Assembly: GCA_003445895.1 (NCBI GenBank)
Contig: DMCD01000150.1
Coordinates: 1 to 32,274 of the forward strand
DNA from: Lachnoclostridium sp.
GTDB lineage: Bacteria > Bacillota > Clostridia > Lachnospirales > Lachnospiraceae
DNA: 32,274 nt
Direction: 5' to 3'
The position numbers and the translations under genes were made by a program. Of this stretch, positions 7,487-14,426 are shown piece by piece; the first letter of the stretch is position 1; every line of letters starts with the position of its first letter. The notes beneath the pieces are model-generated. The model searched no databases, had not been told where the DNA came from, and was given only the letters and a program-made list of their open reading frames with translations.

Positions 7487-8360
7487 CCTTACCACCACGC
7501 TTTCCAATAACCAGCCCGCCAAACACCTGCCCTATGGCGATACCATTGTCCTTGGCTTCTACGTGGAACTGGGCGAGAACCTGCTTCTGCGTCTGTGGGT
7601 CAGTGTACGAGGCTTCGTAAACCTCAACTCTCGGTTCATCGTGTAATTCCTCGGCTTCGGCAATTTCTCCTTCAGCCGTATTCGGCATCGCTTCCTCCGG
7701 GAGCCTGTCGTCTACGGCTATTTTTTTAGCCCTTTCGGTTCCTATTTCCGTTGTGGTTTCCCTGGGCTTATTGTAGGCAATTTCATCTGTCCATTCCATG
7801 TATGTATCAGCGCCTTCGCTGGCATCCGGATGGTTCAGCAGAATGTTGTTCCAGACCGAGACCAAGAAAGTCTGGAGAATAAATTGATGCTCATGCGCCA
7901 GATCGGTTTTATCGATCCACTTTTCGCCAATATCGAACCTTCCTTCAAAGGTCGAATCGGCAAGGATCGCGTCTACAAGGCCGCCAACCAGCATCCTCCG
8001 GTCAACATCCGATGTCCGCAGATACTTCCTATAGAAGCGATCCATTTCGACAAGCACTGCAGGGTATTCATCGTGGATACGCATGGACAGTCCTTTTTGA
8101 TAAGCCGGAGTGTTGAATGCGAAGTACATGGGGCTGGAAGGAAGTTCGCCTTTTAGATAGCGGGAAAAGTAGGAGGAGAGGGATTTCATTTTGGGCGGGT
8201 TATATGCGGGCTGTGTCATACGCAGCAGATCAGCAAATAGATTCGGACGGGTAATACCGTTGTTATGTTCGCCCCATTCGGGCTTTTCGCTCAATTCCTG
8301 CACTCCGGTACGGAGCAGGAGGGCGATGAAGGTGTTACCCCTTAGTCGAGGCTCGTTCAT
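7479..8360 (-). CDS. Unknown protein, first gene of the AAA_13 operon (293 aa)
   Basis: I do not recognise this family. The ATG at 8360 (MNEPRLRGN) lies ten bases after AAAGGAG; a GTG at 8369 is in frame but only one base from that site. Residues 1-175 look like one helical domain, with aromatic and basic segments such as KSLSSYFSRYLKG and MDRFYRKYLRTSDVDRRML. Residues about 180-240 are acidic and likely a linker. The last 50 residues form a separate beta-type unit ending in DNGIAIGQVFGGLVIGK, which recalls GDGIAVG in the next protein. No nuclease or kinase motif is apparent. As the first gene of a defence-like operon preceded by repeats, it may be a sensor or adaptor; this is speculative. 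Confidence 0.75.
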   Translation of the reverse strand: MNEPRLRGNTFIALLLRTGVQELSEKPEWGEHNNGITRPNLFADLLRMTQPAYNPPKMKSLSSYFSRYLKGELPSSPMYFAFNTPAYQKGLSMRIHDEYPAVLVEMDRFYRKYLRTSDVDRRMLVGGLVDAILADSTFEGRFDIGEKWIDKTDLAHEHQFILQTFLVSVWNNILLNHPDASEGADTYMEWTDEIAYNKPRETTTEIGTERAKKIAVDDRLPEEAMPNTAEGEIAEAEELHDEPRVEVYEASYTDPQTQKQVLAQFHVEAKDNGIAIGQVFGGLVIGKRGGKDE

Positions 8361-8378
8361 GGAGCGCACACTCCTTTC

Positions 8379-8428
8379 GTAATCTCAATAAACTCAATAA
8401 CCTCAGTAAGTACCGTGACATAAACTCA
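8379..8428. repeat. 9-bp repeats upstream of the AAA_13 operon
   Basis: Three head-to-tail 9-mers, GTAATCTCA, ATAAACTCA and ATAACCTCA (8379-8405), are followed after a 14-base gap by a fourth, ATAAACTCA (8420-8428). They lie 19-68 bases upstream of the first operon gene, right behind its ribosome site, where a promoter or operator should be. The array could bind the operon's HTH protein. Confidence 0.55.
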
Positions 8429-8440
8429 GTCAAAATTTCA

Positions 8441-8475
8441 ATGGTCCTCGGAGGGAAACCTCTGGGGCCATTTTT
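8441..8475 (+). terminator. Plus-strand hairpin terminator between the two divergent blocks
   Basis: ATGGTCCTCGGAGG, loop GAAA, CCTCTGGGGCCAT forms a 13-pair stem with one bulged T and two wobble pairs (8441-8470), followed by TTTTT. It reads rightward, yet no plus-strand gene lies to its left in this window. It may insulate the phage operon from transcription entering from the left or act as an attenuator. The rest of the gap (8476-8598) holds several GGGAAAC-type repeats (near 8453, 8499, 8511 and 8521), but no gene and no convincing promoter. Confidence 0.65.
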
Positions 8476-8598
8476 ATAGATGGCCTCCGTAACGGGCTAG
8501 GGAAACACCTGGGAAACCATGAGGAAACCCTAACCAAACCATTATACCACAGTCCTGGCTTGAAATCCAGAGACAAAACGTTAACGGAGGTACAACCA

Positions 8599-9105
8599 AT
8601 GAAAAAAGAACGCGAAGGCAAGAAGGAAAACGGCAAGTACTACCTGCGGGTCGGGAAGACATGGGTAGAAGTCAACAAGGAAGTCTACTACGGGTACATG
8701 GATCTTGTCTGGGCGGAGGAGAAACGGCAGCAACGGGAAAGCCGCTGTGACCTCGGAACCAAACGCTGTGACGGTGATTGTGAACACTGCAAGTTCGATC
8801 CGTCTGGAGCGCCGCTCTCCCTGGATCAGATGTATGAGGAGGACGATTATGAGGCACCGGATCGAGGGTCGTCAGTAGAAGATCAGGTGCTGGCAAAGCT
8901 CCTGAAGGAAGCCTTGCACAGGGAACTGGATGCGCTTCCGCTGGAGGACCAGGTCCTGCTCCACGATATCTATTTTGAAGACATCCCCTACACGCAGCGG
9001 CAGATTGCACGGAAGCTCCACATCTCACAGCAGGCGGTCAGCAAGAGGCACATCGCCCTGCTGGGTGAGCTGAGAGTGAAGCTGGAAGCGGAAGTCTGCG
9101 ACTGA
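8599..9105 (+). CDS. Sigma-70 region 4-like phage transcription factor
   Basis: 168 residues from the ATG at 8599 (MKKEREGKK), eight bases after GGAGG. An in-frame start at 8560 lacks a ribosome site. The N-terminal part is basic with a YYLRVGKTWVEV strand pair, followed by a cysteine cluster (CDLGTKRCDGDCEHC) that may bind a metal. The C-terminal 60 residues (LPLEDQVLLHDIYFE, then QRQIARKLHISQQAVSKRHI) form a sigma-70 region 4-type helix-turn-helix. Proteins of this type occur at the head of phage early operons in Clostridia. It probably acts as a transcription activator. The first copy of the repeated leader element lies directly after its stop codon. Confidence 0.8.
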   Translation: MKKEREGKKENGKYYLRVGKTWVEVNKEVYYGYMDLVWAEEKRQQRESRCDLGTKRCDGDCEHCKFDPSGAPLSLDQMYEEDDYEAPDRGSSVEDQVLAKLLKEALHRELDALPLEDQVLLHDIYFEDIPYTQRQIARKLHISQQAVSKRHIALLGELRVKLEAEVCD

Positions 9106-9106
9106 A

Positions 9107-9166
9107 GGTTGTCAGCAACGGAACAACTGTCCGTGGAACAGATGAGGGGGACGAGAGTCTCCCTCA
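9107..9166 (+). promoter_or_regulatory. Repeated structured leader element, copy 1
   Basis: The core AACTGTCCGTGG is at 9125-9136. It is preceded by GGTTGTCAGCAACGG (small hairpin GTTG/CAAC) and followed by a ten-bp stem, TGAGGGGGAC (9143-9152), GAGA tetraloop, GTCTCCCTCA (9157-9166). It ends 24 bases before the first DUF3846 start. The core is shared with three other copies, while the stem sequence differs. Confidence 0.6.
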
Positions 9167-9190
9167 GATTATAGAAAATGGAGGAAAACC

Positions 9191-9601
9191 ATGAAAGCAC
9201 TGTATATGAAGCCCTTTGAAGCAGCAGAGATCATTGAAACCGATGATGTAGAAGAAACCCTGGGCGGGCCGGTGGATCACCTCTGGCCGTTTGAGGAAGC
9301 GGAAGAAATCTGTATGGTGGTGCTGGCTGACCGGGAGGATCTGTCTCCCAACCGTACTTTTGAGGAATGCGGAACGGTACGTGGTCCGATCCTCTTTATC
9401 GGCAGCCATGATGATTTCGACGACATTACGGACGATGAAATCGCCTTTGTGGAAGCCCGCGCATCCTGGGCGGAAGAGGAGTATGACCTCGATGATTATG
9501 ATCCCTTCGAAGACGATGCCCAGGAGGAAGAAGACTACTGTGGTACCCATATCGTGGATGAGGATGAATTCTACGGCAGCATCAGCGGAGATTATTTATG
9601 A
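9191..9601 (+). CDS. DUF3846 protein, paralogue 1
   Basis: 136 residues, very acidic, with a strong GGAGG site eight bases before the ATG. The N-terminus MKALYMKPFEAAEIIE, the segment VDHLWPFE and the strand RGPILFIG (about 63-72) fit the DUF3846 fold, a small phage protein family of unknown role. The C-terminal third is almost entirely Asp and Glu and probably disordered; such tails are common in phage DNA mimics and ssDNA-handling proteins, but that is only a comparison. The gene is framed by leader copies 1 and 2. Paralogue 2 follows at 9704. Confidence 0.75.
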   Translation: MKALYMKPFEAAEIIETDDVEETLGGPVDHLWPFEEAEEICMVVLADREDLSPNRTFEECGTVRGPILFIGSHDDFDDITDDEIAFVEARASWAEEEYDLDDYDPFEDDAQEEEDYCGTHIVDEDEFYGSISGDYL

Positions 9602-9606
9602 TCGGC

Positions 9607-9690
9607 GGTTGTCAAACCGGGCATAACTGTCCGTGGGAAAGTGGAGGGTTAAAAGCCTCTGAAAAAATATGATCCCCCTGTGCGGGGAGA
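9607..9690 (+). promoter_or_regulatory. Repeated structured leader element, copy 2
   Basis: GGTTGTCAAACC (9607-9618; hairpin GGTT/AACC), core TAACTGTCCGTGG, then a stem GGAGG ... CCTCT (9642-9660). A third hairpin, CCCC ... GGGG (9674-9687), leads into the AGAAAGGAGC ribosome site of the second DUF3846 gene. The third hairpin and the GGGGAGAA-x-GGAGC context are shared with copy 4. Confidence 0.6.
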
Positions 9691-9703
9691 AAGGAGCTCA
9701 AAA

Positions 9704-10108
9704 ATGGTAAGAGCAATGATTCTGGAACCCGGCAGGAATGCGGAGGTGCGTTATATCTGTCCGAAGAAGATTGACGAGCTGGTGGACGGTCACCCTGAGT
9801 TTACGGTTCCCCGCAAAGGGATCTGCATTGCAGTCAATGAGGAAGGCAAGATCAAAGGGCTTCCCCTGAACCGTTCTCTGGTGGATGACGACGGTGACAT
9901 CCTGGACATCTTTGCCGGAACGATGGTCATCCTCGGATGCGATGCTGAGGAAGAGTTCTGCAGCCTGACCGATGAGCAGGTGGTGTCCCTTCTGGCTGAG
10001 TTCGGTGAACCCGAGACCCCGGATGACTGGGTGGACGATGATGTCGACTTCACCAGAGCGGATCTGCACGCGCTGCTCGATGCGATGATCAACGAACTTT
10101 TTTCCTGA
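9704..10108 (+). CDS. DUF3846 protein, paralogue 2
   Basis: 134 residues from the ATG at 9704, with AAAGGAG before it; an earlier in-frame start at 9680 falls inside the leader hairpin and is rejected. Starts MVRAMILEPGRNAEVRYI and contains GICIAVNEEGKIKGLPLNRS and a GTMVILG strand, the expected DUF3846 pattern. The C-terminus is acidic (DDWVDDDVDF). It resembles paralogue 1 in architecture (beta-rich N-terminal half, acidic tail) but little in detailed sequence, so the duplication is old or the two were acquired separately. Function unknown. Leader copy 3 follows five bases after its stop. Confidence 0.75.
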   Translation: MVRAMILEPGRNAEVRYICPKKIDELVDGHPEFTVPRKGICIAVNEEGKIKGLPLNRSLVDDDGDILDIFAGTMVILGCDAEEEFCSLTDEQVVSLLAEFGEPETPDDWVDDDVDFTRADLHALLDAMINELFS

Positions 10109-10112
10109 CCCT

Positions 10113-10169
10113 GGTTGTCAACCGGCTCCTAACTGTCCGTGGAGAGATAGAGGGGCAGAAAGCCGCCTC
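10113..10169 (+). promoter_or_regulatory. Repeated structured leader element, copy 3
   Basis: GGTTGTCAACC (10113-10123), core TAACTGTCCGTGGAGAGATAG, and a stem GAGG-GGC (10150-10156), loop AGAAA, GCC-(G)-CCTC (10162-10169). The GAAAGGAGGG ribosome site for the small frame at 10189 follows immediately. Confidence 0.6.
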
Positions 10170-10188
10170 GGAAAGGAGGGAGCCGGTC

Positions 10189-10392
10189 ATGACGCAAATC
10201 ACTGGAATCCGTGCCGGGGGCAAGGCGGATGCACGAAACATTCTCCGAGCCCTTGGCGCAGTCGAAGCACGTATGAAAGGAGGAAACGCCAATGAAAGAA
10301 GCACAGATTGTAGCGACGATTCACAGAATCGGCGAGGACATTATCGCCCTGGCAGATTATCTGGCCGCGTATGTGAAGGAAGAACAGATTAG
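10189..10392 (+). CDS. Possible small overlapping gene after leader copy 3
   Basis: 67 residues starting MTQITGIRAGGKADARNILR, with a very strong GAAAGGAGGG site. It overlaps the next, better-supported gene by 101 bases in another frame, and its second half (RRGHYRPGRLSGRV) reads like out-of-frame translation. Either a short leader peptide coupled to the next gene or a degenerate remnant. Weak support. Confidence 0.3.
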   Translation: MTQITGIRAGGKADARNILRALGAVEARMKGGNANERSTDCSDDSQNRRGHYRPGRLSGRVCEGRTD

Positions 10393-10612
10393 CGCTGAGG
10401 AGGCAGTGCAGCCGTTAAAAGAGGAAGCACCGAAGGCTCCGGCCATCAAGCTGGAAGATGTCCGCACGGTTCTCGCGGAAATCAGTCGCTCCGGAAAGAC
10501 TGCGCAGATGAAAGAGCTGCTCAGTCAGTTCGGAGCCAGCAAGCTTTCGGATGTGAAGCCGGAAGATTACCCGGCCCTCCTCGCTGCTGCGAAGGAGGTC
10601 AAGAATGCCTGA
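10292..10612 (+). CDS. Small phage protein of unknown function before DUF2800
   Basis: 106 residues; the ATG follows AAAGGAGG by eight bases. The N-terminal half is helical (IVATIHRIGEDIIALADYL), then an Ala/Glu/Pro linker, then a C-terminal module with VRTVLAEISRSGKTAQMKEL and FGASKLSDVKPEDY. This SGKTA ... GASKL-x-(D/E) pattern recurs from memory in small phage proteins located next to DUF2800/DUF2815 pairs, which suggests a role in DNA replication or recombination. No enzyme motif is present. The stop overlaps the DUF2800 start by eight bases, so the two are co-translated. Confidence 0.75.
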   Translation: MKEAQIVATIHRIGEDIIALADYLAAYVKEEQISAEEAVQPLKEEAPKAPAIKLEDVRTVLAEISRSGKTAQMKELLSQFGASKLSDVKPEDYPALLAAAKEVKNA

Positions 10613-11738
10613 CGTACACGCCAAATTCTCACCTTCGGCCTCTGACCGTCTGATCCATTGCCCACCATCTCTTGTGCTGGGAGAGCAGTACGGACCGGAG
10701 GATACCGGCAGCGAATACAGCCGGGAAGGCACAGAGGCTCACAGCCTGGGAGAGTATCTTCTGAAGCAGGCGCTTGGCCTGCCCTGTGAGGATCCGCGTC
10801 CTTCCTTAAAAATGTACAGCTCGGAGATGCAGGAATGCGCGGAAGGATACCGGGATACGGTTCTGGAGATCTACGAAACCATGAAGCAGACCTGCCCGGA
10901 TGCGATCATTTCCGTGGAGCAACAGGTCAGCTTCGAGGAATATGTTGCCGGTGGTTTCGGCACGTCTGACTGCGTGATCCTAGGTGACGGCCATATGTAT
11001 GTGGTTGATTACAAACATGGAAAAGGCGTGGAAGTATCGGCAGAGGACAACCCGCAGCTGAAGTGCTACGCCCTTGGTAGCTACCTGGCCTTCTCTCCGT
11101 TGTATGACATCATGGATATCACCCTGGTGATATACCAGCCCCGTATCAGCAATTACTCGGAATGGTCCCTGACTGCAGAGGCTCTTTTGACCTGGGCGGA
11201 GACAGTCCTTCGGCCGCAGGCAGAGCTGGCGCTGAAAGGGGCAGGCGAATACAGCTGCGGCTCATGGTGCCGGTTTTGTAAGGCGAAGGCGATCTGCCGG
11301 AAGCGGGCTGAGGAAAACCTGATGCTTGCCCGGTATGACTTTGCCAGACCGGACAGCCTGGAGGAGGATGAGATCAATATCATTCTTACTAAGGTGGACC
11401 AGCTGGTCGCTTGGGCAGAGGATGTCAAAACCTATGCCTTACAGCGGGCTCTCGCGGGATATGTCTGGGAAGACTGGAAGGTCGTCGAAGGAAGGTCTGT
11501 CAGAAAGTATGCGGATGAAACAGCAGTAGCAAAAGCCGTGGAGGCGGTAGGCTACGATCCCTTCGAGCGGAAGCTCCTGACCATCACGGCCATGGAGAAG
11601 TTGCTCGGAAAGAAAAACTTTGAAGCACTGCTGGGTGACATGGTTGTCAAGCCCAGTGGGAAGCCGACGCTCGTGTCAAGAAGCGATAAGCGTCCTGAAA
11701 TGACAACCGCAATCAATGAATTTATGGAGGAAAACTAA
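10605..11738 (+). CDS. DUF2800 protein, Cas4/RecB-like nuclease fold
   Basis: 377 residues. The start MPDVHAKFSPSASDRLIHCP, followed by the segment with EGTEAHSLGEYLLKQALG, is diagnostic of DUF2800. The core VVDYKHGKGVEV (about 130-140), with Asp and Lys after a SVEQQVSF strand, fits the PD-(D/E)XK nuclease pattern, and ISVEQQVS may supply the Glu. A cysteine group CGSWCRFCKAKAIC near residue 220 resembles the iron-sulfur or zinc site of Cas4-type exonucleases. Together with the adjacent DUF2815 ssDNA-binding protein it probably forms a phage recombination or end-resection pair, an inference from context. RBS AAGGAGG lies in the preceding gene, which it overlaps. Confidence 0.85.
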   Translation: MPDVHAKFSPSASDRLIHCPPSLVLGEQYGPEDTGSEYSREGTEAHSLGEYLLKQALGLPCEDPRPSLKMYSSEMQECAEGYRDTVLEIYETMKQTCPDAIISVEQQVSFEEYVAGGFGTSDCVILGDGHMYVVDYKHGKGVEVSAEDNPQLKCYALGSYLAFSPLYDIMDITLVIYQPRISNYSEWSLTAEALLTWAETVLRPQAELALKGAGEYSCGSWCRFCKAKAICRKRAEENLMLARYDFARPDSLEEDEINIILTKVDQLVAWAEDVKTYALQRALAGYVWEDWKVVEGRSVRKYADETAVAKAVEAVGYDPFERKLLTITAMEKLLGKKNFEALLGDMVVKPSGKPTLVSRSDKRPEMTTAINEFMEEN

Positions 11739-11739
11739 A

Positions 11740-12303
11740 ATGGCAAAGAACAATGATCCGAAGAAAGTCATCACCGGTTGGGACACCCGTTGGAGCTACT
11801 GCAACGTTTGGGAAGCGAAGGGCATCGATGGCAGCAAGCCTGCCTGGTCCGTGAGCCTGATCATCCCGAAGTCCGATAAAGAGACTCTCTCCAAGATCGA
11901 GAAGGCAATCCAGGCGGCATATGAAGAAGGCACTTCTGTCCTGAAGGGAACCGGAAAGACCGTGCCTCCGCTGTCAGCAATTAACAATCCGTTGAACGAC
12001 GGAGACGAAAAGCGTAGCGGCGATCCGGCTTATGAGAATGCCTACTACCTCAACGCCAAGAACTACCAGCGTGCGCCGGGCATCGTGGATAAGAATCGTC
12101 AGGATATCCTTGACCACTCTGAGGTTTATAGCGGCGTCTATGGAAGGGCTTGCATTTCCTTCTTCGCCTACAACAAGAACGGAAACAAGGGCATCGGCTG
12201 TTCTCTGCACCACCTGCAGAAAGGCCGTGATGGCGATCCGCTCGGCGGTTTCACCCGTGCTGAGGATGAATTCGATGACGGCGAGGAGGATTTCCTGAGC
12301 TGA
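11740..12303 (+). CDS. DUF2815 ssDNA-binding protein
   Basis: 187 residues from ATG 11740, a single base past the DUF2800 stop, with GGAGG 12 bases upstream; the longer frame from 11716 overlaps DUF2800 and has no site of its own. Contains KVITGWDTRWSYCNVWEAK and PAWSVSLIIPKSDKET, followed by a compact domain with GRACISFFAYN, GNKGIGCSLHHLQKG and a very acidic tail DEFDDGEEDFLS ending in an aromatic residue. This is the T7 gp2.5-like layout: an OB-fold that coats single-stranded DNA plus an acidic tail that contacts polymerase or helicase. It precedes the phage DNA polymerase, fitting a replication role. Confidence 0.9.
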   Translation: MAKNNDPKKVITGWDTRWSYCNVWEAKGIDGSKPAWSVSLIIPKSDKETLSKIEKAIQAAYEEGTSVLKGTGKTVPPLSAINNPLNDGDEKRSGDPAYENAYYLNAKNYQRAPGIVDKNRQDILDHSEVYSGVYGRACISFFAYNKNGNKGIGCSLHHLQKGRDGDPLGGFTRAEDEFDDGEEDFLS

Positions 12304-12304
12304 T

Positions 12305-12345
12305 CCCTCTTGCAGGGAAAACGGGGTGGCGGATTCCGTCGCCCC
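12305..12345 (+). promoter_or_regulatory. Two hairpins after the DUF2815 stop codon
   Basis: A small hairpin CCCT-CTTGC-AGGG (12305-12317) is followed by a stronger one, GGGGTGGCGGA paired with TCCGTCGCCCC (12323-12345; ten or eleven pairs including wobbles). No U tract follows, so these are not terminators on their own. They may protect the 3' end or form one folded unit with the terminator at 12364. Confidence 0.5.
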
Positions 12346-12363
12346 GGCGTACATAGAAACCAC

Positions 12364-12396
12364 AGCCAGCTCTTGTATATATGGGGCTGGCTTTTT
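12364..12396 (+). terminator. Intrinsic terminator before the DNA polymerase gene
   Basis: AGCCAGCTC (12364-12372) pairs with GGGCTGGCT (12384-12392), nine pairs with one wobble, followed by TTTTT. It lies only 20 bases before the polymerase start, so it may attenuate rather than fully stop transcription. Confidence 0.75.
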
Positions 12397-12415
12397 GGCG
12401 TTATGGAGGTGGCAG

Positions 12416-14371
12416 ATGAAAAAGTTATCAATCGACATAGAGTCGTTCAGCGAAACCGATCTGACGAAGACAGGCGTTTACCGCTATGCGGAGGATCCGG
12501 CTTTTGAAATATTGCTCTTCGGCGTGGCCGTGGATGATGGCCCGGTCACAGTCTATGACCTGACAGCCGGAGAGGAGATACCGGCGGAAATAATGACTGC
12601 ACTGCAGGATAAGCAGGTGGAAAAGTGGGCCTTCAACGCCATGTTCGAGCGTGTGTGCTTGTCGCGGTTTCTCCGAGATAAGGGCCTGCTTCCTAAGGGA
12701 GAGTTCCTTTCTCCGGAAGGTTGGCGATGTTCCATGATCTGGAGTGCGTATATGGGATTTCCCATGTCCCTTGCTGGTGCCGGTGCAGCTCTTGGCCTGG
12801 AACAGCAGAAGATGACGGAGGGAAAAGACCTTATCCGCTATTTCTGTGTGCCGTGCAAGGCGACAGCCAGCAACGGCGGAAGGATAAGAAACCTTCCTTC
12901 TGATGCTGCGGATAAGTGGGAGACCTTCGTGGCTTATAACAAACGGGATGTTGCGGTTGAACTGCAGATAAAAGACCGTCTATCTTCCCATCCTGTCCCG
13001 GACCAGGTTTGGCGGGAATATTGGAATGATCAGAGGATCAATGACCGGGGGATCCAGATCGATCTTCCCATGGTCCGGCAGGCGATTCATCTGGATGCGC
13101 TTTCACAGCAGCATCTCACGAATGCGCTGCAGGAGCTCACTAACCTTGATAACCCGCGCTCGGTCCAGCAGATGAAAGACTGGCTTGCCTCACAGGGTAT
13201 GGAAATGGACTCTCTTGGGAAGAAGGTCGTTGCCGAGGCTCTTCGGACAGCACCGGAACCGCTCAGAACCGTCCTCACCCTCCGGCAGCAGCTTGCCATG
13301 TCCGCTGTAAAGAAATACACGGCTATGGAGGCTGCGGTGTGCGCGGACGGCCGTCTTCGCGGCATGTTCCGCTTTTATGGCGCAAACCGGAGCGGTCGCT
13401 TTTCTGGCACGATTGTGCAGCTGCAGAATCTTTTCAGGAATTCTCTCCCTGATCTGATCCAGGCGCGGAGCCTTGTGGCAAGGGGAGATTATGCCGCCTT
13501 GGAGACCCTGTATGATTCTGTTCCCCAGGTCCTTGCGGAGTGTGTCAGAACCGCTTTCATTCCCGCTGCCGGTTACAAGATGATCGTGGCGGACTTTTCA
13601 GCCATCGAATGCCGGGTACTGGCGTGGCTTGCAGGGGAACAGTGGGTGCTGGATGTATTTGCTCAGGGCGGCGACATTTACTGTGAAACCGCTTCCCGCA
13701 TGTTCCACTGTAAGGTGGAGAAGCACGGCGAAAACGGGGAACTCCGGCAAAAGGGGAAACAGGCCACCCTTAGCTGTGGTTACGGCGGCGCGGAAGGTGC
13801 CTTGATCGCTATGGGCGCACTGGATGCAGGCATGAAGGAAGAGGAACTTGCTCCGCTGGTAGCGGCATGGAGGGCAGCCAATCCGAACATCGTGCAGATG
13901 TGGTGGGCGGTCGATAGAGCTGTAAAGACTGCCGTGAAAGAGAAAACAATAACGCGCACCCATGGCCTGACCTTTGAGTATCGAGGGGCCATGCTCTATA
14001 TCACGCTGCCTTCGGGACGCCAGCTCTCCTATGTGAAACCCAGAATCGGAGAGAACCGTTTCGGCGGGGAGTCCGTGACCTATATGGGGATGGACACTAC
14101 CAAGCACTGGTCCCGGATTGAATCCTTCGCGGGAAAGTGGGTGGAGAACATTGTGCAGGCGGTATCCCGCGACATTCTCTGCTATGCGATGGAGCAGCTA
14201 CGAGACTACCGCATCGTTGCTCATGTCCACGACGAATGTATCGTGGAGTGCCCGCAGGAGACGACGGTTCAGGAAATCAGCAATCTTATGAGCACTGTCC
14301 CGCCGTGGGCTCCGGGGCTGATCCTTCGAGCGGATGGGTATGAATGTCCTGGCTTTTACATGAAGGACTGA
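12416..14371 (+). CDS. Phage family A DNA polymerase with 3'-5' exonuclease
   Basis: 651 residues starting MKKLSIDIESFSE, with GGAGGTGG before the ATG; a longer in-frame start at 12326 would run through the upstream hairpins and is rejected. The N-terminal proofreading domain shows Exo I (D7 and E9 in SIDIES), Exo II (FNAMFERVCL, about 98-107) and Exo III (YNKRDVAVE, about 179-187). The polymerase domain shows motif A (IVADFSAIECRVLAW, D393), motif B (RQKGKQATLSCGYG, K448 and Y456) and motif C (HVHDECIVE, D606 and E607). All catalytic residues are present, so the enzyme should be active. The length fits phage-type PolA proteins, which lack the 5'-3' nuclease domain. It copies phage DNA together with the neighbouring ssDNA-binding protein and VapE helicase. 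Confidence 0.95.
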   Translation: MKKLSIDIESFSETDLTKTGVYRYAEDPAFEILLFGVAVDDGPVTVYDLTAGEEIPAEIMTALQDKQVEKWAFNAMFERVCLSRFLRDKGLLPKGEFLSPEGWRCSMIWSAYMGFPMSLAGAGAALGLEQQKMTEGKDLIRYFCVPCKATASNGGRIRNLPSDAADKWETFVAYNKRDVAVELQIKDRLSSHPVPDQVWREYWNDQRINDRGIQIDLPMVRQAIHLDALSQQHLTNALQELTNLDNPRSVQQMKDWLASQGMEMDSLGKKVVAEALRTAPEPLRTVLTLRQQLAMSAVKKYTAMEAAVCADGRLRGMFRFYGANRSGRFSGTIVQLQNLFRNSLPDLIQARSLVARGDYAALETLYDSVPQVLAECVRTAFIPAAGYKMIVADFSAIECRVLAWLAGEQWVLDVFAQGGDIYCETASRMFHCKVEKHGENGELRQKGKQATLSCGYGGAEGALIAMGALDAGMKEEELAPLVAAWRAANPNIVQMWWAVDRAVKTAVKEKTITRTHGLTFEYRGAMLYITLPSGRQLSYVKPRIGENRFGGESVTYMGMDTTKHWSRIESFAGKWVENIVQAVSRDILCYAMEQLRDYRIVAHVHDECIVECPQETTVQEISNLMSTVPPWAPGLILRADGYECPGFYMKD

Positions 14372-14372
14372 C

Positions 14373-14398
14373 TCCTCCCCGAGGACTTTTCTTCTTTT
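14373..14398 (+). terminator. Weak terminator after DNA polymerase
   Basis: TCCTC-CCC-GAGGA (14373-14385) followed by CTTTTCTTCTTTT. Short stem with a pyrimidine-rich tail. Leader copy 4 begins 29 bases further on. Confidence 0.55.
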
Positions 14399-14426
14399 GG
14401 AACAGAACAACTTTTTTCACGTTTTT

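Noticed and set aside
11641..11666. GGTTGTCAAGCCC inside the DUF2800 gene, like the leader start
   Set aside because: Lacks the AACTGTCCGTGG core and the hairpin; chance match within coding sequence.
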